A stretch of DNA of 64,000 bases from Pogostemon cablin (lineage: Eukaryota; Streptophyta; Magnoliopsida; Lamiales; Lamiaceae). This document shows positions 1-10,499 of this stretch, one piece after another; position 1 is the first letter of the stretch; each line of letters begins with the position of its first letter. The notes under the pieces are model-generated. The model had not been told where the DNA came from. It saw only the letters and a list, made by a program, of their open reading frames with translations, and ran no database searches. The DNA is taken from positions 20,740,791 to 20,804,790 of the forward strand of contig CM043013.1 in NCBI GenBank assembly GCA_023678885.1, in the 5' to 3' direction. A program made the position numbers and the translations under genes.

Positions 1-372
1 AGAGATCAAGTTCTACTATATAGTCAGTATAAGAAGAACGATTTCAGACGGTCCTGCTCAATACACACAAGTGCACTAATGTGATTCTATAGCCAAGACA
101 AGCTAATACCAAACCACACTACAACCATACCGATAGAGAGTCCCCGTCTATCTCAGTTGTGAGCATCTGTTTATACTTTATAAGGAAACCGATAATATGA
201 TCTTCCGCGTGTTGTCGCACAACATATTATCTACAGTATAAAGTAAATGGACTATTGCATCATGCATATAAAATAAATTATAAGATGCAATCATTTGATC
301 AATGATTCTCATTTCAAATATTGTTATGACATTGTTCATACTAAAGCTAGACTTTTAGTATACAATCCAACA
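1..372 (-). mobile_element. Copia-type LTR, partial, cut by the window edge
   Basis: This segment matches the terminal 370 or so bases of the LTRs at 9019-10404 and 15616-16972, ending with the same ACAATCCAACA terminus. It differs from them at many more positions than they differ from each other, so it is an older copy or a sister subfamily. The rest of the LTR lies outside the window, so whether it is a solo LTR or the end of a full element cannot be told. It abuts hAT sequence on the right and appears to have inserted into that element. Confidence 0.85.
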
Positions 373-415
373 CCATCTTCATAGGGTGGGTACTCATGCA
401 TAATGATCATGCGGG

Positions 416-893
416 CTAGCTCTTTACGAGAAGTCTCTTGATCAAATGGTTAGCTAAAACCTCTAATTGTTTGTCCTTATTGAAGTTTGCTTGCAAGACT
501 TGTTGTCTTATGTCCTTCACACTCCTTCTTGGGCATCTATTATAATGCTTCCTCAAATGACTAGTGCCTTGGCCTGGATCACCCAACAACAATTTGTTAC
601 AATACTTGCACTTATCCTTAGGCAGTCCATTAATTTTCTCTCTAGTGTAGTGCTGCCAAATTTCTGATCTTGTTTTTGAACTAGTTCCATCATCCACCTC
701 TGCATTCGTTTGAGCATCAATTTCAGAGCCTTAATGGGATAGCATCGGGCGAACTTGGCAAATCTGAAGATGAAGAATAAGGTGTAGTTAGAGAACTTAT
801 GGGAGTAGGAGATCGAGATGTATTCGGTGACATCTCCATTGATGAACTTAAATTGTCATCACCTTGATCATTAAAATCTACGAGTTCAACCAT
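416..893 (-). pseudogene. hAT transposase N-terminus (BED zinc finger), broken
   Basis: The minus-strand translation from an ATG at 891-893 gives an acidic, Ser/Pro-rich N-terminus starting MVELVDFNDQ. This stops at 723-725. A second frame (416-about 715) then encodes a BED-type finger: SEIWQHY, CKYC, then HLRKH and a final Cys, spaced as in RICESLEEPER/DAYSLEEPER-like hAT proteins. The two parts are offset by one base with a stop between, so there is a frameshift or an unrecognised splice. TTTTTCAG just upstream of the ATG looks like the acceptor of a leader intron. The dimerisation and catalytic parts are absent. It is a fragment of a transposase, not a host gene. Confidence 0.75.
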
Positions 894-2061
894 GTAGGTT
901 AAAGTTGAAACTGAAAAACAGAGATTAGAATGAATTAAAAGAAATGCATGTAATATGATAATATCTTTACTAAAATAAATAATTAATAAAAAACACAGAA
1001 TCAAATAATTGTTCTTTTACTTATAAATAAATAAATCTGTAAATTTATGAGGTTAATTTGATTTATGTATAAATCAACAATAAAATCTTTTCTTTTTATA
1101 AGCACACAACACAAGTGCAGATTAGATTTCCTTACCTTAGCTTAGTCTGTAGATTAGATTTTCTTACCTTAGCTTAGTCAATTAATAGTGCAGATTAGAT
1201 TTCCTTACCTTAACTTAGTCAACTAATATTACTTATGGGAAAAACTTAGCCTAGGCTATTCTTTTGCTATTCTACAGTAAGTAATGCAAATAATAACTTA
1301 ATACTAAGTCTTAATATATGGTGAGTGTAAGTAGAAAGTTACTGACTAGGTAACACAAAATCTAGAAAAATGACAAGTTAATTTGAAAATTAACCCACTA
1401 AAAGATAAATAACAATTACTTCAACTACAATGTCAAAGACTCAAATATAGTATTACTTAATTTACTTTCCAAAAAATAAGGAAAAAGAAAAAGTTTGAAT
1501 CTCTGTAGATCAGTAGATTGGCAATTGTATTTTTATTTTATTTAAAATAAACATAAAAAATGAGAAAGAGTGGAGCAACTCACGTCCAACTGTTCAAATC
1601 CACCTCTTAAACCTCTTTTCTTTTGGGGCATTAGTGGGAAAATCACACAAAGTGAAATCCTAAATTAATAATAGAAAATAAAATTAACATCACACAATTA
1701 TCACTTGCAGTGAGTTCGCCTACCTGAGCGAGGACAATGACAGGAGTCGAATGGTTGGTTGAGGTGGAGCGGAGGCAGCATCGACGAGCCCCACCACTGA
1801 TTTGACATCGTGGCTAGAATTCTCCGCTAGCACCCACCAGATATGCGAGAAACGAGAGTGAGAAATGTGGCTGACAGCTCCAAAACAGCTGGTCAAGATT
1901 GAGATTTGAGACATTAGGGTTCAACACTGAAGGAGATGAGAGAGAGTGAAAAATGAAAATGCGGCTGATGTGGTGTGGTGTTGAAATTAGGGTTCAAATT
2001 TTAAATAACATAAAAAATATCAAAATAAACAATTTAATATAATTATATATATAATAACTAT

Positions 2062-2185
2062 TATTTTGCGGGGCGGGGCGGGGCGGGACTAAATTAGGAC
2101 CCCGACTCGGACTTACCCCGTTTCTAGCCCGGGCCAGGTTCGGGCCCCCCAGAACATGCGGGCCGGGCCAAAGTTGGCATCCCTA
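2062..2185 (-). repeat. GC-rich subterminal region of the hAT element
   Basis: Tandem GGGGC units on the + strand are followed by GCCCGGGCC-like motifs and then the terminal repeat ending at 2185. Subterminal short repeats of this kind are the usual transposase-binding regions of hAT elements. The base composition contrasts sharply with the neighbouring AT-rich leader. Confidence 0.7.
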
Positions 2186-3642
2186 CCCTTCTCAATAGTT
2201 TGAGTCAACTTGTTCACGTTACCTGCCATCTCCCCCACCAACAACATAAGGTCTTTTACTTATTTAGACAAATTCTCATGATTAGCATCAATCTTCTTCT
2301 CTAACTTGGCCTCTAGACGATCCACTCTTGCATCGTTTCTCACTAAGTTCCTGTTCACCATATTCTCAAAACCCGATTTTCTTTCTTCCACTTTAGCTCC
2401 AGATCAACATCGATAGGAGGTTGCACCACATTATTCGGATTACTCCATAAAAACTTCAGCCTCCTTGGTTGTTGGTAATTACCTGGAGGACCATGATTGT
2501 TGTAATTTCCCTGATAATTCCTGTTTCCCTGATTCGGGTACCTAGTTCCTTGAATACTTTGATCCATGGCGTAGTTTGCCTCCTCGATCTCCTCTTGGCT
2601 AGCTCTTTCATAGCCACCATCCTACTACATCATTGGTAATCTCTGAGAAAAATCTATGATCTGCTTTTGTTAAGACTCTAGTAGCTTGCTAATGTTAGTC
2701 AAACTCGAGACGATCTCATCATCTCTTCTCGGCTTCACCATAGTATGCTCAACTTGTGCTACTTTACCAAGAACATAAGTGCCTCTCACTCTATCCATCG
2801 GCCAATCTCTTGAGTTCATCGAAATATCCTCAAAAAGTTTTTCGGCCTCAATGGGTGACTTTGTAAACAATGCTCCATTAGAAGATGCATCGAGTAACAC
2901 ACAAGAATCGCAATCCAACCCATTATAGAATATACTGATGTATTGAGCTTTAGATAGCCCATGATGTGGGCACTTTCGAAGCATGTCCTTGAATCTATCC
3001 CAAGCTTCGTGAAACTTCTCATTATCATGGATAGCAAATTGATTGATTTCTTGCTTCATCTTGAACACCTTTGAAGGTGGCATGTATCGTTCCAAGAATT
3101 TCACTTTCAACTTTTCCTATGTATCACATTCAGCAGTATCGATATTATCATACCAATCTCTCGCCTTTTCATTCAGCGAGAACTTAAACAAAATTATCTT
3201 CCTCGCATCCTCATGAGCTCCTGCATCTTTTTGTGTACTAGCATACCCAAGGAACTTATTTAGATGTTGCCGAGGATCTTCAAAGGTTCCCCAGAGAAGG
3301 GGCTCCTTTCTATCATGGTGATAAGAGCAGGGTGTAAATCAAAATCGGCTCTGGTCCCTATTGCTCCTAACAACCTCGCATTGCCTCATCCGTTGTTCTT
3401 AAAGACTTCACGGATGGCAAGTGTATTCGGATTCGCTGCCATGTTGACTGCCTCTACTTCCAAATTAACTTTGGTTGCAGCTTCTATCATTTGCGAATTC
3501 AACACTTCAACTTCAACTCCTAAATCAAGAGCCTCAGTTGGTCTATGTTCTTGTTCTTATTCTTATTCTTTTTCTTCCTCGACGATGCTCCAATCTCCAA
3601 ATTATATGGCACTAATTCACCTATTTTTGATCTTGTGAGCAT
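2186..3642 (-). pseudogene. Athila-like gag, broken
   Basis: The minus-strand frames encode a retrotransposon gag domain. Recognisable stretches are FKFSLNEKARDWYD (about 3150-3190) and FLERYMPPSK (about 3080), followed by a helical segment ending in DDEIVSSL (about 2700). The downstream part (2355-2567) is rich in Gly, Asn, Gln and Tyr, as in the nucleic-acid-binding tail. The frame is interrupted by stops and shifts, including a TAG where the paralogous gag at 54185-54718 has Trp (about 3117). The last readable residues before 2186 match the NVNQLTQ segment of the other copy. Non-functional. Confidence 0.85.
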
Positions 3643-3729
3643 GCACCTAAGAAAAATAAGTGTTAGAAATCAAAGACAAGAATAATAATCTCAATTAAAC
3701 TAGAAATAATAAACTGATAATCTATGCCA

Positions 3730-3747
3730 TCCCCGGCACCGGCGCCA
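3730..3747 (-). other. Primer-binding site, tRNA-Asp type
   Basis: The minus strand reads TGGCGCCGGTGCCGGGGA, complementary to the 3' end of plant tRNA-Asp with one mismatch. It lies six bases inside the LTR edge at 3754, as in the second Athila-like element. Confidence 0.8.
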
Positions 3748-3753
3748 AGAACT

Positions 3754-5308
3754 TGATGAGTATTTTCTCAACACACAATATAATCTCCAAGTATGAAGGA
3801 TATCAATTGTAATCTCGATAGGTGACCAAGTGATTATCGTACACAAGGGACGGATTGTTATCAATTTAATTATATTCTAATTAATTAAGATTATGCTTGG
3901 CAAATTAGTTTGGAATTGTTACGAAATTAAATAACGAATAACTTAAATAGAAAATCAAATAAAAATGCAATATAGAAAATTCGGTTGTGATCAAGTGAGA
4001 AATTAGGTAGTTCTTCGGGCATCCAGTTTCACTTATTAATTTTCTTTTCATGTGTTATTTTCCGACTCTGCCTTGTGGTTTATGGACGCATCACTAAACC
4101 ATGCAAGTTCACCCTATAGACACAAGTAAACATGTGTATGACACGTGTGAATATCCTTGGAGCAAGAAATATAATTCACCCCCCTTTCTAGGTACTATCA
4201 ATATTAATTATTTCCCGTGCACTTAGTACTCTAACCCAATATGATATCCCTTTATAGGTATTATGAAGTTATACTCTTTATCCTACTTATTAACCCGAAT
4301 AATATTCAATTAACAAGTATCTATATAAGATAGTTCTAATAAGACTTCGGAATCCCTTCACTCGGAATTATAACATGTAATCCTGCTCAGCGGTGAACTC
4401 ACTCAATCAATAACCTAGATACGTATTCAGACTCTACATAACAGTTAATGATGCACAAAACGACTTTGAATATGAATTGAAAAGGCACAATCTTATATAA
4501 AATAAACCACAAGTAGTGTTGTACGGAGTTTACACATGAAAATTCAATTAACTCATAAAACTTTCATAACCCTAGAACTACCGGAGCGGTTCTAGCACAT
4601 GATTGATCTAAGAACAATCATGGTTAATTGGTATGATCTTACTTGACGCGCCAGACGAACCTCTCTTCACGACTCCTTTGGATGATGGTAGGGTTTCGGC
4701 GATGGATGGATGATGAATGATGTGTGTCCCTTTTTCTCCTACGAAAGCTCTTCTTTTATACTCATGGAACCTCCTTATGGGCTTAGTACGGGCTTTTGCT
4801 TGAAGCACACGTCAAATTTGATAAAAGACATCTGGAATTACCATAAATAAAAGCAGTGAGAATCCATTCGACCAAGCCTGGACTGGTCGAGCAAGGCCTT
4901 CAACTCGAGCAATGGTCGAGCAAGCTCTCTGTAAGTTTTTGTACATTTTGTTCGACTTCACTCATCTGCTCGACCAAGATGATTATGTCGAGCAACATCT
5001 CCAAGTCGAGCAAGTTCTCTGGACGAATCTGTGTATTCTGCTCGACTTGGCCACCTTGTTTGACCAAAGTGATAATGGTCGAACAAGGTCTTGAGGTCAA
5101 ACGGCCTTCGAAAATCGCTTCAAAAATCATGTCTTCCAATTCTGAGCACTTCTATCTATTTTCCTGTACAAATATACTCAAAAAGCCCTTGTACCCTCTG
5201 ATTCTTGACTTTTCCATAAACATACCAATTCGTCTCAATAAAAGACTTAATCGTACTCAATTTCCACGCAAATCAGAGCCCAAAATACTTGAATTTACAC
5301 TCTCATCA
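3754..5308 (-). repeat. 5' LTR of Athila-like element E1
   Basis: The LTR runs TGATGAG...CTCATCA on the + strand (1555 bp). Its right edge matches the ends of the LTRs at 50708-52375 and 46548-48479, and its left edge (TTTTCTCAACACAC) matches the solo LTR at 50708. Between 4866 and 5100 it carries diverged versions (GGTCGAGCAAG and CTCGACC) of the GGTCGAACC motif that is abundant in the other copies. Confidence 0.85.
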
Positions 5309-5332
5309 AGAAACCATCAGACACACCATTTG

Positions 5333-6577
5333 GGTTCTGAAAGACCAACCGACAGAAGAGTCGTGGATGACCCCAATTAGGGCATACTTGGAAGAGGAAA
5401 AAGTACCTGCAGACAAGGACAAGGCCTGAAAAATTAGGCTTCGATCGGCAAGGTATGTCTTAATTGAGGGAAAGTTGTACAAGAGATGATATTCATCACC
5501 ACTCTTGAAATTCCTAACTCCTGAAAAAACAAGCTATATATTAGCAGAGATACAAGAAGGCATATGCGGGAATCATACAGGTGGGATCGCTCTAGCACAC
5601 AAAGTAGCCAGGCAAGGTTACTTCTGGCCAACGCTAAAAAAGATGCCACCCAATACGCGAGAGCATGCGCAATTGTCAAAGACTGGCTCCGAAAGTTAGA
5701 GCACCTTCGGAACAGCTGACTTCAGTGTTCAGCCCATGGCCCTTCGCGAAATGGGGAATTGATTTAATTGGACCACTGCCTACTGAAAAAGGGAGAAACA
5801 ACTTCGCTATCGTGGCGGTAGATTATTTTACGAAATGGGCTGAGGCAGAACCCTCTCGACAATCACCGAGGCTCGAGTGGAAAAATTCATTTGGGAAAAT
5901 ATCATATGCCGGTTCGGGATACCGTTTGACATAGTGACCGACAATGGCAAGAAATTTGACAATGCCAAACTGAGAAAATTTTGTGAGGACTACAACATTA
6001 AGAAGTAGTCCTCCATACCATACCACCCACAATCTAATGGGCAGGTCGAAGCGATAAATAAGATAATCAAACACACATTGAAAGCCAGGTTGGAAAAGCT
6101 AGATGGAAAATGGCCTAAGCTGTCGGGAGTCCTGTGGTCATACATGACAACGACAAGAACCTCTACCAATGAGCCCCATTCTCGATAGCCTTCGGTGCCG
6201 AGGCGGTGATTCCAGTAGATATAGGAGAGGCCAGTCCTAGGATCACTCTCCACAGGAAAGAGGCAAATGATAAATTGATCCAGAATCTAGACATACTGGA
6301 GGAAAAGAGATTGAATGCGGAAATGTATAATGCGATCTACAAGCAGAGAGCGGAGAGGGTCTACAACTCCAAGATAAAGCTGAGGAGATTCAAAGGAGGA
6401 AAACTAGTGCTCCAAAAAGTATTGGGCCCAGTGGCACAGGGCAACGGCCAAAACTGGGAAGGCTCATACGTAATCAAGAGAGTTATAGAAGGGGGAGCGT
6501 ACGAGTTGGAGGAGGTAGATGGCAGGAACATACCGCACCCCTGGAACACACAGCATTTGAAGAAATACTACCAATGA
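5333..6577 (+). pseudogene. Tat-type pol C-terminus: integrase, broken
   Basis: A translation with several frame changes gives, in order: the segment before integrase (ESWMTPIRAYL); an HHCC zinc-binding region (HTGG at about 5574, QGYFWPT at about 5620, and a Cys pair around 5665); the rve integrase core (FAKWGIDLIGPLP at about 5745, DYFTKWAEAE at about 5822, IVTDNGKKF at about 5932); and the Glu-containing PYHPQSNGQVEAINK at about 6020. A C-terminal chromatin/DNA-binding tail follows and ends at a stop at 6575-6577. TGA stops replace Arg codons near 5428 and 5488, there is a frameshift near 5640, and a TAG falls in the core near 6007. It cannot encode an active enzyme. Confidence 0.9.
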
Positions 6578-7862
6578 AGTGGAAAGCTTGATGACTAAGA
6601 TTGGTAATACAGATTTTGTTACAGCTTTTAATCAAGGCATTAGGCCATACTCCGTGGAAATCAAGGCTTTAGGCCAGAATGGACATGAACCCAACGGTTG
6701 ATGGAAAAAATGGAAATTGTACGAAAATCTTTTTGGTGATATATGGTTAAGAATGTCATTATATTCAGAACAAACGGTCAGGGATATTTACTTGTTGGGA
6801 TATCATTGCTTTAGGAATGTCAATTTGTAAACATCACTCCATAAATTTAGAAAGAATATTACATGCATAAATAAAAGGATTATGAAATAGCAATGGCAGA
6901 AATAGAACCAAAATTAAAGAATAAGAGATACCGAAAGGAAACAACCAAAATTGGAAATGAAAGGCATGCCAAAACAAAAAGGGGTAGGATCGAAATCGGA
7001 ACAAAAGGGGTAAGTGTCGGATCTCTAGGGAATCGGAATAAAGATGCCAAAGCATCAGGCTCAGAAGTCAAAACAAAAGTCAAGATATCAGATCAGAGTT
7101 AAAAGGCTAATTAGGGGAGCCTTGGTGGAATTGGAATAGATCATTTCGGATAAAAAGTGAAATAGCAGAACCAGAATGAAAAGGCAGCAACAAACCTCGG
7201 AATAGCATCGAAAAGGGATGCAAGCATATATATAACATATATATATATAATGGTCGGAATATCAGGTTCGGAATAAATGGAGCAGACTTCGGGATATTGT
7301 TGGAAATAAACACGAATATGTATGCATAGTGGATGTATAAGAAGGTCGGAATATCATGGTTGGAACAAAGGAAATGAGCTTCGGAATAATGCAGGAGATG
7401 GAACGAAAGCACAATACAGAATAAAAAGTCGAGAGGCAAGGGGCTAGATTTTGGAATCTAAGTAAAGCCAGAGGTTTCGAATCCAAAAGATAATCTAGGT
7501 GAAGGATCGGAATCTCGAGATCAGGCAGAACCTCAAAACCACAGATGTTCAAATGGAAATAGAAGGCTCAGATAAAAACGCAAACATCCACGTCAAAGGT
7601 GAGCAAAGCAAAGATACATAACAGGTGATAAATGCAGGCCGAGACACACCAACAATTGCATATTAACAAGGGGTAAATCGGAGGTTCACAAATAGTAAAA
7701 CCAAAAGATGTCATTGGACACAGCTATCCAACAAGGACAAAACATAAAAAAGAAGCGATCAGTAGTTAAAGTATACAAACTATCATAGTAACTAAAGTTC
7801 CAAACAATACTAGAATCAAAGCAAATTAAAGATCAACTAGCAAAAGGAGGATGCGAAGGACA
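6578..7862 (+). other. Noncoding spacer of the Tat element
   Basis: Purine-rich sequence with recurrent GGAAT/CGGAAT stretches and a short TA run at 7210-7240. Open frames here are short, overlap on both strands and resemble no known protein. It lies between the end of pol and the end of the antisense ORF. Confidence 0.5.
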
Positions 7863-9018
7863 TCAATCTTTCTTCTGGCTGCTAAGAGATTGGAAGATGT
7901 TCACCATCTTATCCTCTATTTCCTTTAACTGAGCCTCGGCACGGATAGCCCTCTCCTCTGCTGAACCAGGGTGCGGAATACGCTACTTTAGGGCTCAAAT
8001 ACGGGCTTCAGCTTCGGCCAATCTAGCCCGAGCTTCGGCAGCTTCGACTCTCGCAGCATCCCTAGCAATTTCAGCTTCGGTCAGACTCACTTCTACGGAT
8101 TCGAGAGTGGCCCGCCCCACCCCAACTTCAAAATCCAGAACCTCTAACTGTTCTTTCTAGTACGTAACGAGGGAAGTTAGTTTAGCATTCTCAACTTCCA
8201 AAGCGCTCAACTTTTCCTCAAAACCAATGGAGGATCCCTCAGAATTCCCAACCAGCTGACTGGCAAACAAACGGTATTGATCCATAATCTGCAAGGAAGT
8301 GGAAAGGGAAGCAACAACAGCTCTGGCCATCACGTCTAAACCAGAAGAGTTCTGGGGAAGAGAGCCAGGAACTATAACCGGGGGAACACGGTGACTGACA
8401 CGACGAGAAGCACCTTTGGCAAAGCCCTAATTTCCCAACTCCTACAGCTCGGACAAATCAGGTTCATCATCCTCCTCAACTACATTCTTTTCGCGAGTGC
8501 GAGCCCCTCGGCGGCAAGCCTCTCGGCTTCGATATCGACGTCGGTAGGACCAGTAGTTGTGGCAACACCTTCGAGAGTCGGATTAATAAGGGGAACTGTC
8601 GGGACAACCTGAGGACCAGAAAGAGCAGAACTAGCATCAACCATTTTCTTGGAAACAGCCACGGGAGCAGACCTCACCCTAGGCCCAACCATCATATCGT
8701 AATCCTCAGCCTCGGAACCACTACCCACCTCAATGTCAGGAGCTTCCATCATTTCTGAATCCTCTTTGGTATCCTCTTCTGGATCCTCTTCTATATCCTC
8801 CTCTGGATCCTCTTCTGGATTTTCTTCCTTTTCGGACTCATCAACTGGAGGATCTGCAGAAGGACACCACCGGTAAGAATGCAATGCACATAGAAAGTGT
8901 AAAGAGGTACGAGCTGAGGTAATTATCTTCCCAACCTGTTAGCGAAAAGGTCAAACTCACCAGAGGATAGGGAATGACGAGGTACAAAGCTAATTCCAAT
9001 TGGCCGAAAAGTCCCACC
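7863..9018 (-). pseudogene. Antisense accessory ORF of the Tat element, C-terminal part
   Basis: On the minus strand this continues the ORF broken by the copia insertion at 9018/16973. Once the copia and one TSD copy are ignored, the frame reads through the junction. A donor-like GTGAGT near 8957 and an acceptor TTCTGCAG near 8857 suggest an intron before a strongly acidic stretch rich in EEDPEED-type repeats (about 8740-8850). The C-terminus is an Ala/Glu/Leu-rich predicted coiled coil (about 7863-8300) ending LSSQKKD at 7863. In-frame stops occur at about 7990 and 8160. Such antisense ORFs are described for Grande-like Tat elements, where their role is unresolved. Confidence 0.7.
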
Positions 9019-10404
9019 TGTTGGTGCTTGGATCGTTTGGTTAACGTGACCCGTTAGGGATTCATACGTTTCTATCACAGCGGAAGCAATAAATCATAGA
9101 AACGATTACCGTTCACCAAGGTATGTTGATGAAGATTGATTCTCGCAGGCAGCCTGTGCAGTCCCACGAGAATGGCCATAACTTCCTCGTCTGATGTCGG
9201 AATTAAGTGATCTTTGCGTTCAGACGATCCTCTCTTCGATGGCTTTCCGTCAGTATATTGATCAAAATCGGAGAACTGTACGATTTTATATGAATTTTGT
9301 AACATGACGAACTGCAGCAGCAAACGACCTTCCGGTCTTCTGCTGTATGTCCCAAGTCCGATCTCGACGTCGTGTGGGCGACGATCTATGAGACCTACTC
9401 AATCTGCTTTCAACCCTAATCACATGTGAATAATGAATTAGATTAGGGTTCCAGATAAGTTGAGGTGACTTATATACATGGGCCACAGCAGGGACCAGGA
9501 GGAGAAATTGGGTTGGGCCTCCATTGGGCTTAAGTATCCAAGCTTAGCCCAAAGCTTATACTTAAGTCCAATAATAATAATATATTCCACTAAAATATTA
9601 TTATTGCACTACCGTACCAATCCCAAAATTACGTTTTGGGCTCCTTCTTATTATGAGCCCGTTAGTCCCCCCATGTTTAAGATATACAATGTCCATTAAT
9701 TAATTTAAGTTACTGACAACTCAATTAATTAATATCTCATCCAAGAGTAGTACCACTCAACCTCATTATCATGCCGGAATAAATTCCACCTGCAGGATTT
9801 ACATGATAATCCTTATGAGCTCCTCAAGGGGACATCATCAACCTATGACGGACACGGATTCCTTCTACAATCAACAGCACACCATAGAGACAGCACTACT
9901 TCCCAACTCATCGAGTTTGTTGATTTAATAACATGTAAATCTCACCCATTGATGAATCAAAGAAATACATACTGCCCTACGTGTCGAGATTATTGTATAG
10001 GGATTAAGAGCACGAACTTCCATAATAACTGAGATCAAGTTCTCCTATAAGTCAGTATAAGTCGAACGATCTCAAGCGGTCATGCTCAATACACACAAGT
10101 GCACTAATGTGATTCTATAGCCAAGACAAGCTAATACCAAACCACACTACAACCATCCCGATAGAGAGTCCCCGTCTATCTCGGTTGTGAGCATCTGTTT
10201 ATACTTTATAAGAAAACCGATAATATGATCTTCCGCGTGTTGTCGCACAACATATTATCTACAATATAAAGTAAGTGGACTATTGCATCGAACATATGAA
10301 TAAATTATAAGATGCAATCATTTGATCATATGATTCTCATTTCAAATTAATTGTTATAAACATTGTTCATACAAAAACCTAGACTTTTAGTATACAATCC
10401 AACA
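9019..10404 (-). repeat. 3' LTR of the copia element
   Basis: 1386 bp. By eye it differs from the partner LTR at about five single bases and by one 29-bp segment (9705-9733) that is absent from the partner and is flanked here by direct ATTAATTAAT repeats. Confidence 0.95.
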
Positions 10405-10419
10405 ATCTCCCACTTATAC
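10405..10419 (-). other. Polypurine tract of the copia element
   Basis: The minus strand reads GTATAAGTGGGAGAT immediately before the 3' LTR, the expected purine-rich plus-strand primer. Confidence 0.75.
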
Positions 10420-10499
10420 TAAAAGGCTATGCTGTCATGTCTTCTACCATACATCTGATTTCCACTCCCACTACTCGACCATCAAAAGCTCTCGCCTTA

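Larger units (their letters stand above)
373..2185 (-). mobile_element. hAT DNA transposon, 5' part
   Basis: On the minus strand the element begins at 2185 with TAGGGATGCC, a typical plant hAT terminal inverted repeat. It is followed by GC-rich subterminal repeats (GGGCGGGGC and GCCCGGG motifs, 2060-2185) in otherwise AT-rich DNA. A long leader (about 900-2060) precedes the start of a BED-finger transposase. The other end is missing because a copia LTR occupies 1-372. The right flank from 2186 continues retrotransposon gag sequence, so this hAT element inserted into gag. The 8-bp TSD cannot be checked because only one end is present. Confidence 0.8.
2186..5308 (-). mobile_element. Athila-like Ty3/gypsy element, 5' part (element E1)
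   Basis: Read on the minus strand, this is a 5' LTR (5308-3754), a primer-binding site matching plant tRNA-Asp, and gag (3642-2186). The element is truncated within gag by the hAT insertion at 2185 and the remainder is not in the window. The lineage call rests on the tRNA-Asp PBS and on gag similarity to the complete element at 46548-56837. Its right flank (5309 onward) is Tat-lineage pol sequence, so E1 inserted into an older Tat element. Confidence 0.85.

Noticed and set aside
6893..7102. Lys-rich + strand frame of 69 codons
   Set aside because: It lies in the purine-rich noncoding spacer of the Tat element, overlaps frames on the other strand, and has no family resemblance.
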